Below, piece after piece: positions 1 through 8,226 of a DNA stretch of 64,000 bases (position 1 is the first letter of the stretch; each line of letters starts with the position of its first letter). Made by a program: the position numbers and the translations under genes. The stretch lies in NCBI GenBank assembly GCA_016125165.1, contig WGMH01000005.1:1-64000 (forward strand). The letters run 5' to 3'. The notes below the pieces were generated by a model. It was given only the letters and a program-made list of their open reading frames with translations, made no database searches and was not told the origin of the DNA. The stretch is from Alphaproteobacteria bacterium (lineage in GTDB: Bacteria > Pseudomonadota > Alphaproteobacteria > Micropepsales > Micropepsaceae).

Positions 1-48
1 ATCCATCATGGGCGCGACGCTGAAACGATGCATCATGCCCGGTGTCAT
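1..48 (-). CDS. dusA: tRNA-dihydrouridine synthase A, 5' end only
   Basis: The first 36-48 bases, read on the minus strand, encode the start of a protein that runs off the left edge. An ATG at 48 gives MTPGMMHRFSVAPMMD; the ATG codons at 36 and 33 are alternative starts. HRFSVAPMMD is the signature N-terminus of DusA, the flavoenzyme that reduces U20/U20a in the tRNA D-loop. Only about 16 residues are visible, so identity rests on that one motif. The gene points the same way as the cleavage-enzyme gene upstream of it, whose stop lies about 50 bases away. No clear ribosome binding site was seen. Confidence 0.6.
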   Translation of the reverse strand, partial: MTPGMMHRFSVAPMMD

Positions 49-99
49 AGCGGTTCGACGCGGCGGGGCAAAGTGTGCGCCCCGCCGGCCGAGGATGCG

Positions 100-1152
100 T
101 CAGGCGGCGCGGGCGATAAAACCCTGACGTCCAGGCGCGCGGTTCGGCGCCCAGCCCGCCTTCGCAAGCGTCTCGCTTGTGGAACCATAGAACTCGCCGA
201 TGCGCAGGATGCGGCGAGCTTCCTGTCCGCTTGCTACTTCGCGATAAAGCTCGCGGGAGATGCGGACAAGCTGTTCGACCTGCCGGACAGATGTGATGCG
301 TTCGCCCTTGCGGCCCCACAGATTGTCTTCGATCCCGCAACGCACATGCAGGCCCATGGCGATTGCCATTGTGTTGAGGGGCAGGACGCTGCGCATGATG
401 CTCTCAATGGTCAGCACGGCGCCATCCGGTGTGCGACGAATGAATTCCATCATGTTGTAGGGATTGGGACCATCCGCACCGCCGCCAATGCCAACCCAGT
501 TCAACACCAGCGGACCGTTATAGACACCGCGGCGATAGAGGCGTTCGACGGTTTCCAGCTGGCCAACATCTCCAAGCATGAACATGGCCTGTATGCCCTT
601 GTTCTGCAGACGCTTCAGATGTTCTTCCACAAAGCCAGGTCCCGAAGGAATCCACATCTCGCGATAGGCCTGTTGATAGGCGGGCAGTGCCAGAGATGTG
701 CCTGCCACGTCGTCCTCGGACATCAGCTCGCATACATTCATCTGGTTCGTATTGATCGCGATGGTGACCTGATCGGGCGCCGGATCGAGGTCAGCCAGCA
801 TGTGGCGGGTATCATCGGAAAGCCATTTTGCAGCTTCGCCCTCGGATTCCGGTGCGAACGAGATCGAACCTCCCACCTGAAGAACCATGTTCGGAACGGC
901 ATTGCGCAGGCGCGCCATCATTTCATTGAATAGCGAAAGACGCTTTGCTCCCGAACCGTCGGCTTCGCGGACGTGAATGTGCAGCACTGTGGCGCCGGCG
1001 TTGTAGCAATCCACCGCCTTCTGCACCTGATCCTTCATGCTCACGGGAATGTCGTCTGAATCGCCCGGCAGAAATTCCGGCCCATAGGGCGCGGCGGTGA
1101 TAACAAGGGGTTCCTGATTTTCAGGGTGCAGAGCATCGTCCAGGAAGTTCAT
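100..1152 (-). CDS. beta-keto acid cleavage enzyme (BKACE, DUF849)
   Basis: A 350-residue TIM-barrel protein of the BKACE family. Members use zinc to split a beta-keto acid with acetyl-CoA, giving acetoacetate and a CoA ester; the founding member is the lysine-fermentation enzyme Kce. The zinc motif HIHVRE is at residues 58-63 (His58 and His60 the expected ligands), and HVRCGIEDN at 268-276 supplies the third ligand, Glu274. Length is slightly above the usual 270-310 because of an N-terminal extension. The start codon overlaps the stop of the upstream carboxymuconolactone-decarboxylase-like gene (ATGA at 1149-1152), so the two are probably co-translated. The physiological keto acid cannot be read from sequence. 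Confidence 0.85.
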   Translation of the reverse strand: MNFLDDALHPENQEPLVITAAPYGPEFLPGDSDDIPVSMKDQVQKAVDCYNAGATVLHIHVREADGSGAKRLSLFNEMMARLRNAVPNMVLQVGGSISFAPESEGEAAKWLSDDTRHMLADLDPAPDQVTIAINTNQMNVCELMSEDDVAGTSLALPAYQQAYREMWIPSGPGFVEEHLKRLQNKGIQAMFMLGDVGQLETVERLYRRGVYNGPLVLNWVGIGGGADGPNPYNMMEFIRRTPDGAVLTIESIMRSVLPLNTMAIAMGLHVRCGIEDNLWGRKGERITSVRQVEQLVRISRELYREVASGQEARRILRIGEFYGSTSETLAKAGWAPNRAPGRQGFIARAA

Positions 1153-1547
1153 GAGCGTGCCTCCTTCGGGCTGGTGTTGCTGTTTGTGCGCGTGGCCAGT
1201 TCGTCAGCGAGGATCGGAAAGCCGAGCGCGCAGGAATGAATGCCGAGAACGGCGACGCCTTCGAGCACGGCCATGATCTCCTGCGGCGTGGCGCCGAGAT
1301 CGAGGGCCTTGCGGATGTGGCGGCGAACGCCGGGTGCATAAAGATGGGTGCAGGATGCGTCGACCGCGATGGCGATGAGTTCCCATGTCTTGGGATCGAG
1401 TACCCCGGAAAGGCGCGGACGCGTGCCCATCGCAAGAAACGATTCCAGCCAGGCTGCATCGGCAGCAGCAATGGAATCCCATGCTTCGTTGAATTCGCCC
1501 TGCCGGCGAAGGGCGTCTGTAACCGGCGTTGCGTTGGAGCTTGTCAT
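1149..1547 (-). CDS. carboxymuconolactone decarboxylase family protein
   Basis: A 132-residue all-alpha protein of the CMD/AhpD-like fold. The core spans roughly residues 50-115 with the family run W-E-L-I-A-I-A-V and the helix RRHIRKALDLGATPQEI. The CxxC pair of peroxidase-type AhpD proteins is absent: only one Cys remains in SCTHLY, so a thiol peroxidase role is unlikely and decarboxylase- or isomerase-like chemistry on a small catabolic intermediate is more plausible. It is first in a two-gene operon with the BKACE gene (ATGA overlap) and divergent from an AraC regulator 70 bases away. The pair looks like a small regulated catabolic unit of unknown substrate. Confidence 0.78.
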   Translation of the reverse strand: MTSSNATPVTDALRRQGEFNEAWDSIAAADAAWLESFLAMGTRPRLSGVLDPKTWELIAIAVDASCTHLYAPGVRRHIRKALDLGATPQEIMAVLEGVAVLGIHSCALGFPILADELATRTNSNTSPKEARS

Positions 1548-1617
1548 GGCCGTTATTCTGGGCCCGGCCGGGGTCTAAAACTTTCGCAAATGTGACAGTT
1601 TCTTGCTAATATGGGAC

Positions 1618-2619
1618 ATGGTTTCCCTTGTCCGCAGTGCGAGCCTCACGGGCTTTTCCGATCTTTGCCAGAGGCTTGGAGCCGATGCGCGCAAACTGGC
1701 TTCCGCTGCAGGTGTTCCCGCAGCGGCTCTGCAGAGCCCTGATCTGAAGATTGATAGCGGCCGTGTGGACCACTTGCTCGATCTGGCAGCGCAGCGCACG
1801 GGTGCGGAGGACTTTGGATTGCAGTTGGCCACTGCCCGCAAGCTATCGAACCTTGGTCCCGTGGGGCTCGTCGCGCGCGATCAGGCCAATTTGCGCGAAG
1901 CGCTAGCCGTGATGCGACAATATCTCTGGCTCCACAACGAAGCCTTGGCCTTCGCTTTGGAGGAACTGGAAGAGATCGTCATCCTGCGCGTTGAATTTGT
2001 GACATCAGGCAGTCCGGCTTCGCGTCAGGCAGCCGAACTGTGCGTTGGCGTATTGCATGCGAGCATCCAGAGCCTTCTCGGCGGACGATGGTTGCCGGAC
2101 GAAATCCTCTTTCGTCATCAGGCGCCCACAAACATGTGGGCATACCGCAGGCTCTTCGGCAAGGCGCCGCTCTTTTCACAGGACTTCAATGGCCTTGTGC
2201 TTCTGCGCGGCGACCTGGAGCGTCCGCTGCTGGGCGCGGATCCTGCCATGGCCAGGCAGGCGGAACGCATTGTGGCGAGTTCAACACGTGTGCTTCCGAA
2301 CACGGAACGGCGTCAAGTTGCAGAGCTGATCATGCTGCTGCTGCCCACCGGAACGTGCAGCGCCGAACGCGTGGCGACGCATCTGGGTATTGATCGCCGA
2401 ACCTTGCATCGTCACCTCAAGGTGGAAGGCACGTGCTTTCGTGAAGTACTGGAGGAACAACGCAAGATGCTTGCTGCAGCGCTGATTGCAGACGGCCGTA
2501 CCATTACCGCTGTATCTGCGCTGACGGGTTTTCGCTCCGTCAGTGCATTCTCAAGCTGGTTTCATCGCTGCTTCGCGATGGCGCCTCGGGCGTATCGAAA
2601 AAGGGCAAAGGCGCCTTAA
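1618..2619 (+). CDS. AraC family transcriptional regulator
   Basis: About 333 residues. The N-terminal two thirds resemble the Arabinose_bd ligand domain of OruR/ArgR-type AraC proteins, beginning MVSLVRSASLTGF. The last 90 residues form the AraC double helix-turn-helix, with RVATHLGIDRRTLHRHL as the first recognition unit and ITAVSALTGFRSVSAFSSWFHRCF as the second. I chose ATG 1618 over TTG 1603 because family members begin at this MVSLVR-like point. It is divergent from the CMD/BKACE operon with about 70 bases between starts, so it most likely controls that operon in response to a small carboxylate. No operator could be assigned. Confidence 0.85.
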   Translation: MVSLVRSASLTGFSDLCQRLGADARKLASAAGVPAAALQSPDLKIDSGRVDHLLDLAAQRTGAEDFGLQLATARKLSNLGPVGLVARDQANLREALAVMRQYLWLHNEALAFALEELEEIVILRVEFVTSGSPASRQAAELCVGVLHASIQSLLGGRWLPDEILFRHQAPTNMWAYRRLFGKAPLFSQDFNGLVLLRGDLERPLLGADPAMARQAERIVASSTRVLPNTERRQVAELIMLLLPTGTCSAERVATHLGIDRRTLHRHLKVEGTCFREVLEEQRKMLAAALIADGRTITAVSALTGFRSVSAFSSWFHRCFAMAPRAYRKRAKAP

Positions 2620-2624
2620 GTATC

Positions 2625-3167
2625 TCAGGCCGCCCTGCTACCGATTACGCGCAGGCGGAATGCGACCGCCAGGAGCGCGATGCCAAAAACGAGCGCATAG
2701 GCCCCGATCCACCATGTGAGGACGACAGCTCCGGCCATCGGAGCGGCAAGGAGCAGAACGCCGTAGATCATGGAAACCGCGCCGCCCAGAACCAGCCACC
2801 AGCGGCCATGGTCGATGTGCAACTGGAACGCGGCCAGCAGCATGAAGCCACCGGAAAGAAGCGCCCATACGGCCACCAGAAAAACGAAAATCACCACTGT
2901 CAGTTCCGGCCACCAGACCGCCAGCGCGCCCGCCGCGATTCCGGAAAGTCCTTCAAAGGCCAAAGAGCCCCAACGCTGGTGATGTTCGGCAGCGCGCACT
3001 GCGCCGATCACCGCGATCACGCCATCGGCAATGACATAGGCCGCGAATACCAGAACCAGTGACAACATGGTCACGCCCGGCATGAAGAAAGCGATCAGTC
3101 CGAAGGCGATGGCCAGTACGCCGCGAACGGCGAAGGCCCACCAGTTCCGGATCAGCACATCGAACAT
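2625..3167 (-). CDS. HdeD family membrane protein (DUF308)
   Basis: A 180-residue protein with about six hydrophobic segments and short loops, matching HdeD/DUF308. E. coli HdeD is an inner-membrane protein tied to acid resistance at high cell density; its mechanism is unknown. The repeating pattern of paired helices separated by glycine-rich turns (for example AIAFGLIAFFMPG near residues 19-31) is the family signature. It converges on the AraC gene with 5 bases between stop codons. Its ATG at 3167 is followed, on the opposite strand, by the small PRC-like gene and dps, so the neighbourhood reads as general stress functions. Confidence 0.82.
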   Translation of the reverse strand: MFDVLIRNWWAFAVRGVLAIAFGLIAFFMPGVTMLSLVLVFAAYVIADGVIAVIGAVRAAEHHQRWGSLAFEGLSGIAAGALAVWWPELTVVIFVFLVAVWALLSGGFMLLAAFQLHIDHGRWWLVLGGAVSMIYGVLLLAAPMAGAVVLTWWIGAYALVFGIALLAVAFRLRVIGSRAA

Positions 3168-3319
3168 TGTCTTGGTTCCCCATCGGACTCGCCCGCAGTT
3201 TACGCCCGGGTGCTATGGCCTCCAAGGTGCCGGGGCGTCCAAAACCCCACAGAAATTGGCGTTGCAGGGGTTCACCCGCGAGGCCTACCATCATCGGACC
3301 TCGCATTCTGGAACCCAAG

Positions 3320-3571
3320 ATGACCATGAACCCGATCACTGAAGGTTACGCCGTCTTTCTGCACGACGGTGACAAGAGCTTCGGCGCGGTGCGTCAGGTG
3401 CATCGCGAGATGATCGTCATTTATGTTGAGGACGCCGGCGATTTCGAGGTGCCGCGCGCCGTCATCAAGGATGTTCATGACGGCAAGGTGTTGCTCGATG
3501 CGGGCAAGATTTCCGCCGATCTGAAAAAAGCCATCGGTCATGCCCATACCGATGAAGACCCCCGTATCTGA
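3320..3571 (+). CDS. small PRC-barrel/DUF2171-like protein
   Basis: An 83-residue hydrophilic protein, beginning MTMNPITEGY. The alternation FGAVRQVHREMIVIYVED followed by FEVPRAVIKDVHDGKVLLD resembles the beta-barrel of PRC/DUF2171 stress proteins, but I cannot confirm family membership by eye. Starts at 3320 or 3326 are both possible. The longer reading from 3167 adds a proline/arginine-rich stretch unlike the rest and is rejected. It lies 19 bases before dps on the same strand and could be co-transcribed with it. Confidence 0.6.
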   Translation: MTMNPITEGYAVFLHDGDKSFGAVRQVHREMIVIYVEDAGDFEVPRAVIKDVHDGKVLLDAGKISADLKKAIGHAHTDEDPRI

Positions 3572-3590
3572 TCTGCAAAAGGAGACGACC

Positions 3591-4106
3591 ATGGCCCCCA
3601 AAGCCGCCAAGACCCGCCGCGCGGCGCAGACGGGCACGCCCACAAATCTTGGTGCAAACGCAACGCGCGACATCGCCGGTGCGCTGACCACGCTGCTGGC
3701 GGATTTCTTCGCGCTTTATCTCAAGACGAAGAACTTTCATTGGCATGTATCGGGGCCGCATTTCCGGGATTACCATCTGCTGCTGGACGAACAGGCCACG
3801 CAGATCTTCGCTGCAACCGATGCCATTGCAGAGCGTGCACGCAAGGTGGGTGGACCGACGCTGAAATCCATCGGCCATATCGCACGTATCAAACGCATCA
3901 AGGACAATGATGCGGAGTATGTGACGACGGACGACATGCTGGCAGAACTGCGTGAAGACAACCTTGCGCTGGCTGCCGCAATGCGCGCCACCCACGATGT
4001 GTGCGATGAGCATGGCGATGTGGCGACTGCCGGCCTGCTGGAAAACTGGATCGACGAAGCCGAACAGCGCGTGTGGTTCCTGTTTGAAACAAGCCGCAAG
4101 GGCTGA
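3591..4106 (+). CDS. dps: Dps, DNA-binding ferritin-like protein
   Basis: A 171-residue Dps. Twelve subunits form a shell that oxidises Fe(II) with peroxide and protects DNA in starved or stressed cells. The inter-subunit ferroxidase residues are intact: His50 in NFHWHVSGPHF, His62 and Asp66 in YHLLLDEQ, and Asp77 and Glu81 in TDAIAER. The N-terminal 15 residues are rich in Lys/Arg (APKAAKTRRAAQ), as in Dps proteins that bind DNA through a basic tail. ATG 3591 is preceded by AAAGGAG, so longer readings are rejected. Its stop overlaps the phosphatase start (ATG at 4106). Confidence 0.93.
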   Translation: MAPKAAKTRRAAQTGTPTNLGANATRDIAGALTTLLADFFALYLKTKNFHWHVSGPHFRDYHLLLDEQATQIFAATDAIAERARKVGGPTLKSIGHIARIKRIKDNDAEYVTTDDMLAELREDNLALAAAMRATHDVCDEHGDVATAGLLENWIDEAEQRVWFLFETSRKG

Positions 4107-4903
4107 TGCGTGTGTCGAAGCGCGTGCGCGCCTGTCTAGCCGCCGGGCTGGTTCTAAGCGGCATCGGCTTTGTACTTGCCGCAACCGCCAAAGACACGGT
4201 GCAGGGCTATCTTTCTGCGGATCAGATGCCTGATGCGCTGCAGATCGTTCCGCCCGCGCCCGTGCCCGGCAGCGCGCGCTATGAATCTGATCGGGCCATC
4301 TTCAGGAAGACGCGGGCGTTCAAGGATTCGCCGCGCTGGAATTTGGCCGCAGACGACGACAGGTACTCAAACGCTGCTATGGCTGCGAAATTTGCGTGCG
4401 CCCTTGGCGGCGATCTTGCGCCTCCAAAGGCGCCACGCTTCTGGAAGATGATCGATCGGGCGACTGTTGACGTCGTGGCGGCGGCGCGCACGGTGAAGGC
4501 ACATTACAAACGCGAGCGCCCATTCCTCGTGGATGATGGAGACATCTGCATTGCCCGGAGCGACAGCCTCGACAGCAGCCCGGATTATCCCTCCGGGCAC
4601 GCCACGGTTTCATGGATGCTCGGCTTGATACTGGCGGAACTGGCGCCAGATCGCGCCACGCACATTCTGGCACGTGCGCGAGCCTACGGCGAAAGCCGGA
4701 TTGTATGCGGCGTTCACAACGAAAGTGCTATCGATGCCGGGCGTATGGAAGCCTCGGCGATTGTCGCGGTGCTGCATGGCTCAGCTCAGTTCCAGGCCGA
4801 CATGAAGGCCGCGAGAACCGAGATGGCGGATGTCCGCAAGCACCACACGCGCCCGGCCTCGTGCGCCGCCGAAGAGGCGTTGGTCGCAGAACCGCTGGAA
4901 TAG
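4106..4903 (+). CDS. PAP2-superfamily acid phosphatase, exported
   Basis: A 265-residue protein with a signal peptide (VRACLAAGLVLSGIGFVLAATA) and the class A (PhoN-like) nonspecific acid phosphatase layout. Motif 1 is K131-x6-R138-P139, motif 2 is PSGH at 162-165 and motif 3 is SRIVCGVH at 197-204. In PhoN the third motif continues with Asp at His+4; here that residue is Ala208, with an Asp two places later (210). The nucleophile His204 and general acid His165 are present. Likely a periplasmic phosphomonoesterase, possibly with altered kinetics. Its start overlaps the dps stop, which suggests translational coupling. Confidence 0.85.
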   Translation: MRVSKRVRACLAAGLVLSGIGFVLAATAKDTVQGYLSADQMPDALQIVPPAPVPGSARYESDRAIFRKTRAFKDSPRWNLAADDDRYSNAAMAAKFACALGGDLAPPKAPRFWKMIDRATVDVVAAARTVKAHYKRERPFLVDDGDICIARSDSLDSSPDYPSGHATVSWMLGLILAELAPDRATHILARARAYGESRIVCGVHNESAIDAGRMEASAIVAVLHGSAQFQADMKAARTEMADVRKHHTRPASCAAEEALVAEPLE

Positions 4904-4979
4904 GGGCGTTCGCAACGCGGGTTGCCATGCCGCACACCGCACCTTTAGATGAAGCGGATTTCATTCGGGCGGGGATTCG

Positions 4980-6197
4980 ATGAGGCGCGGTTTTACGCTG
5001 ATTGTTCTGGCTGCAATGGTGCTCGGCATCATTGTTGGGCTGGTCGCCAACCAGACATTGAGCCCAGATCAGGTAAAGTCGATGGCTGACGGGCTTTCGA
5101 TTGTCACCGACCTGTTCCTGCGCCTCATCAAGATGATCATCGCGCCACTGGTCTTCTCGACGCTCGTTGCCGGTATTGCGCATATGGAAGATGCCGCTGC
5201 GATCGGCAGAATTGGCGCGAAGACGATGGCATGGTTCATCAGCGCCTCGGTCCTGTCGCTCGGCATGGGACTTGTGCTGGTGCATATCCTGCAGCCGGGC
5301 ATTGGGCTTCACCTCGATATGCCGCCCGTCGATGCGACGGCTGTGAGCACGTCGAACTTCACGTTCAAGGAATTTCTCACGCATGTCGTGCCGCGCTCCA
5401 TCGTGGAAGCGATGGCCAACAATGAGATACTCCAGATCGTGGTGTTCTCGCTGTTTGTTGGCACGGCCATATCGGCCATCGAAGACCGGGCTCCGGCCGT
5501 TCTGGCGCTGGTGGAGCAGATCGCGCAGATCATGCTGAAAATCACCGGTTATGTGATGCTTCTGGCGCCGCTGGTCGTTTTTGCGGCACTGGCGTCGACC
5601 GTGGCAACGCAGGGCCCGGCGATCCTCGGCACCTATGCGAAGTTTGTGCTCGGATTCTATTTCGCGCTCTTGCTGCTGTGGTCGATCCTGTTGGGCCTGG
5701 CTGCGTTGATTTACAAGGGCAAGATGAAGGGGCTGCTCGGCGCAATCCGTGAACCGGTGCTTCTTGCCTTTTCAACGGCGAGTTCTGAGGCGGCCTATCC
5801 CAAACTTCTGGAAAATCTCCAGGCCATTGGACTTCCACGTCAGATCGTGAGTTTCGTCCTGCCGCTTGGCTATTCGTTCAATCTTGACGGCTCGATGATG
5901 TATTGCACATTCGCGACGCTGTTCGTGGCGCAGGTTTACGGCATCGATCTCACAATCGGCCAGCAGATCACATTGCTGCTGTTGTTGATGGTCACCAGCA
6001 AGGGCATGGCTGGCGTTCCGCGGGCCTCGCTGGTCGTGATCGCCGCTGCGTTGCCACTCTTTGGCCTGCCGGAAGCAGGGCTGATCCTGATCCTTGCGGT
6101 CGATCATCTCCTCGACATGGGACGCAGCGGTACCAACATCGTCGGCAATTCAGTGGCAACCGTGGCAGTCTCGCGCTGGGAAGGAAAATCCGGCTAG
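4980..6197 (+). CDS. dicarboxylate/amino acid:cation symporter (DAACS family)
   Basis: A 405-residue transporter of the GltP/DctA family, which takes up C4-dicarboxylates or acidic amino acids with H+ or Na+. Conserved elements include the early run FLRLIKMIIAPLVFSTLV, the serine-rich hairpin AFSTASSEAAYPKL that forms one re-entrant loop, the TM7 element GYSFNLDGSMMY (family NxDGT/S), and the second re-entrant loop MVTSKGMAGVPRASLVV. The C-terminus carries DHLLDMGRSGTNIVGNSVA, whose Asp/Arg/Asn residues bind the substrate carboxylate. Substrate preference cannot be decided from sequence. It stands as a single gene with 76 bases upstream. Confidence 0.9.
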   Translation: MRRGFTLIVLAAMVLGIIVGLVANQTLSPDQVKSMADGLSIVTDLFLRLIKMIIAPLVFSTLVAGIAHMEDAAAIGRIGAKTMAWFISASVLSLGMGLVLVHILQPGIGLHLDMPPVDATAVSTSNFTFKEFLTHVVPRSIVEAMANNEILQIVVFSLFVGTAISAIEDRAPAVLALVEQIAQIMLKITGYVMLLAPLVVFAALASTVATQGPAILGTYAKFVLGFYFALLLLWSILLGLAALIYKGKMKGLLGAIREPVLLAFSTASSEAAYPKLLENLQAIGLPRQIVSFVLPLGYSFNLDGSMMYCTFATLFVAQVYGIDLTIGQQITLLLLLMVTSKGMAGVPRASLVVIAAALPLFGLPEAGLILILAVDHLLDMGRSGTNIVGNSVATVAVSRWEGKSG

Positions 6198-6279
6198 ACC
6201 GTAACAAAGCGCTGACCGGAGGCGAAGGACAGGTGAACCAGACGGGCCGGTTGCCCGTATCAGGGGCAGGAGCCAGCCA

Positions 6280-6810
6280 ATGCAGCGCCGCAGCTTTCTT
6301 CTTTCCGGAATAGCCCTTTCGGGTGTGGCCGCTTTTCCAGTGGCCGTGCACGCTGGCAAAAGCGTGAAGATCGAGTCCTTTGATGCTGCAGGTAAAAGCC
6401 TTGGCGTCTCCCAGATGGAACGGATCGAGAAATCGGATGCGGCGTGGAAGGCGATGCTCTCGCCGATCTCCTATTCCGTCACACGCCACGCCGATACCGA
6501 ACGGCCGTTCACCGGGGCACTGTATGAGAACCATGCCGACGGTCTTTATCGCTGTATCTGCTGCGGGACGACGCTGTTCGATTCGGCGACGAAATTCGAT
6601 TCCGGTACCGGCTGGCCAAGCTTCTACGCATCGATCTCGCGCACCAATGTTCGCGAAAGCCGGGATCTGAGCTTCATGATGGTGCGAACGGCGGTTTCCT
6701 GCGCGCGCTGCGATGCCCATTTGGGCCACGTGTTCGATGACGGGCCGAAGCCGACAGGATTGCGGTATTGCATGAATTCGGCGGCGCTTTCCTTCGCTCC
6801 GCGCGGTTGA
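6280..6810 (+). CDS. msrB: peptide-methionine (R)-S-oxide reductase MsrB, Tat-exported
   Basis: A 176-residue MsrB with a twin-arginine-type leader (QRRSFLLSG, then a hydrophobic run to about residue 25), so it should act in the periplasm. It reduces the R-sulfoxide of methionine in proteins. Zinc ligands are the pairs Cys92/Cys95 and Cys141/Cys144. The catalytic Cys164 is in [12 protein letters not shown]. The resolving cysteine of two-Cys MsrBs is replaced by Thr110 in [10 protein letters not shown], so regeneration must use another thiol or a direct reductant. Residues 27-55 form a linker between signal peptide and the core. Confidence 0.88.
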   Translation: MQRRSFLLSGIALSGVAAFPVAVHAGKSVKIESFDAAGKSLGVSQMERIEKSDAAWKAMLSPISYSVTRHADTERPFTGALYENHADGLYRCICCGTTLFDSATKFDSGTGWPSFYASISRTNVRESRDLSFMMVRTAVSCARCDAHLGHVFDDGPKPTGLRYCMNSAALSFAPRG

Positions 6811-6882
6811 ACCCCGCGCCGTTCTGCCCGCTGTGCAAATTCCAATTGCCCGCTAGAGTGTCGGTCCTTCCAAGGACAGCGC

Positions 6883-7518
6883 ATGCGTATTTTGACGGTT
6901 GCGATCGCCCTTTTGCTGCTTGCGGCTCCAGCGCGGGGCGGGCAACCGTCAGCTGCGGCCTATTCCGAGCTTGTCGCCAAGGCAAAGAGCGGGGATGCGG
7001 AAACGGACTACACCTTGCTCCGGCTTTCCTACGCCGAAACGCCGGACTACGACCCCTATAGCGCCAACTCGCGCGCATTGTTCAGTGAAGCCTGGGCTGC
7101 TTTTCAGGCCAAGGATTGCACCACCGCGCTCGCCAAGGCTGACGTTCTGCTGGACAGGGATTTTACGCGGATTCCCGTCCATCTGATCCGCGAGGAATGC
7201 CTGAAATCCGCGGGGGATACGGAAGGGGCCGCGCGCGCATTTGCAATCGGCAAGGGGTTGGCGCTTTCGCTCCTGAAGAGTGGTGATGGCAAGGCGCCAG
7301 CGACAGCCTTTGTGGTGGTGACACTGAGCGAGGAATCCTTCGTCATAACAAATCTGGGTCTGCAGGCGACGGCCCAGAGCTTGATTACCAAGGACGGAAA
7401 GCCTTACGACATGATCGAAGGTTCCATTGCCGAGACGGGGGAAAAGGGGGCGCTTTACTTCGACGTATCCCACCTGATGGAAGGCATGAACCGGCAGTTG
7501 AAAAAGGGAAGCCCATGA
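6883..7518 (+). CDS. secreted protein, DUF4919-like
   Basis: A 211-residue protein with a clear signal peptide (MRILTVAIALLLLAAPARGG). The middle contains PDYDPYSANSRALFSEAW and helical repeats around DCTTALAKADVLLDRD, reminiscent of DUF4919, whose function is unknown; the C-terminal half is beta-rich (ATAFVVVTLSEESFVI). It overlaps the chorismate mutase start by four bases (ATGA at 7515-7518), but nothing in its sequence links it to aromatic biosynthesis. No catalytic motif is visible. Confidence 0.65.
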   Translation: MRILTVAIALLLLAAPARGGQPSAAAYSELVAKAKSGDAETDYTLLRLSYAETPDYDPYSANSRALFSEAWAAFQAKDCTTALAKADVLLDRDFTRIPVHLIREECLKSAGDTEGAARAFAIGKGLALSLLKSGDGKAPATAFVVVTLSEESFVITNLGLQATAQSLITKDGKPYDMIEGSIAETGEKGALYFDVSHLMEGMNRQLKKGSP

Positions 7519-7820
7519 CCGGCACCAATCCAGCCATCGCGCCGGAATTGCAGCGGCTGCGTGACAGCATAGACAATATCGATGCCGCGCTCGTTCACCT
7601 TCTGGCGGAACGGTTCAAGTGCACGCAGGCCGTAGGCGAGTTCAAAGCCACGCATGACATGCCGCCCGCGGATCCCGCGCGCGAAACTCGGCAGATTGCG
7701 CGGCTGCGCGCGCTGGCTGTGGACGCAAAACTTGATCCGGATTTTGCGGAAAAGTTCCTGAATTTTATTGTAAAGGAAGTCATCCGTCATCACGAGGCCA
7801 TCGCCCAGCAACGCGGTTGA
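7515..7820 (+). CDS. chorismate mutase, AroQ class
   Basis: A 101-residue monofunctional chorismate mutase, converting chorismate to prephenate on the way to Phe and Tyr. The AroQ pattern is seen in LQRLRDSIDNIDAALVHLLAERF (N-terminal helix with the active-site Arg), the Lys of AVGEFKATHDMP, and PARETRQIARLR. The C-terminal helix FAEKFLNFIVKEVIRHHEAI closes the dimeric bundle. There is no signal peptide, so it is cytoplasmic. It is translationally coupled to the preceding secreted protein by an ATGA overlap. The DAHP synthase in this window sits 51 kb away, so aromatic genes are not clustered here. Confidence 0.9.
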   Translation: MTGTNPAIAPELQRLRDSIDNIDAALVHLLAERFKCTQAVGEFKATHDMPPADPARETRQIARLRALAVDAKLDPDFAEKFLNFIVKEVIRHHEAIAQQRG

Positions 7821-7894
7821 GCCGGAACGATCCATTGTTCTGTGCGTTTTTTCTTTGGTTCTCCATTTCAAACAACCGAAGAGAAGGAGCGAAC

Positions 7895-8116
7895 ATGAAC
7901 AGCGATCGTATCAAAGGCAGCGTCGATCAGGCCAAGGGCGCAGTGAAGGATGCTGCGGGCAAACTCACCGGTGACTCCAAGCTGCAGGCCGAAGGCAAGA
8001 TCGACAAAGTCAAAGGCAAAGTCGAGAACGCGGTTGGCGGCATGAAGGACACCATGCGTGACGCTGCCGACAAGGCTGATGAAACGGCTGAGAAGGCGCG
8101 TAACGAGCGCAACTGA
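7895..8116 (+). CDS. CsbD family stress protein
   Basis: A 73-residue, highly charged, lysine-rich protein matching CsbD: MNSDRIKGSVDQAKGAVKDAAGKLTG followed by a repeat of the same idea (EGKIDKVKGKVENAVGGMKDT). CsbD proteins are abundant under general stress in many bacteria; their molecular role is not known. A good ribosome binding site (AGAAGGAGC) sits 4 bases before ATG 7895, which rules out longer in-frame starts. The C-terminus is a probable amphipathic helix. It is a single gene, followed by an inverted repeat at 8146-8171. Confidence 0.88.
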   Translation: MNSDRIKGSVDQAKGAVKDAAGKLTGDSKLQAEGKIDKVKGKVENAVGGMKDTMRDAADKADETAEKARNERN

Positions 8117-8145
8117 GGCCATGCCGTCAGCAAGACTGGCTTTCG

Positions 8146-8171
8146 CGGCGCCCGGAGAAATCCTGGCGCCG
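8146..8171. terminator. inverted repeat after csbD-like gene
   Basis: CGGCGCC at 8146-8152 pairs with GGCGCCG at 8165-8171 around a 12-base loop. It lies 30 bases past the CsbD stop and before the oxygenase gene. There is no run of T after it, so it may be a 3' end stabiliser or a weak terminator. Confidence 0.3.
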
Positions 8172-8226
8172 TAAGCTTGCGCAAGAACTGGGATGAGCGG
8201 CCAGCCTGAGTGCGCTACAAGGGCAA

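Noticed and set aside
28..933. 301-residue reading frame on the plus strand
   Set aside because: It is the antisense of the BKACE gene, which has a full family match; the plus-strand protein shows no recognisable domain and its composition mirrors codon bias.
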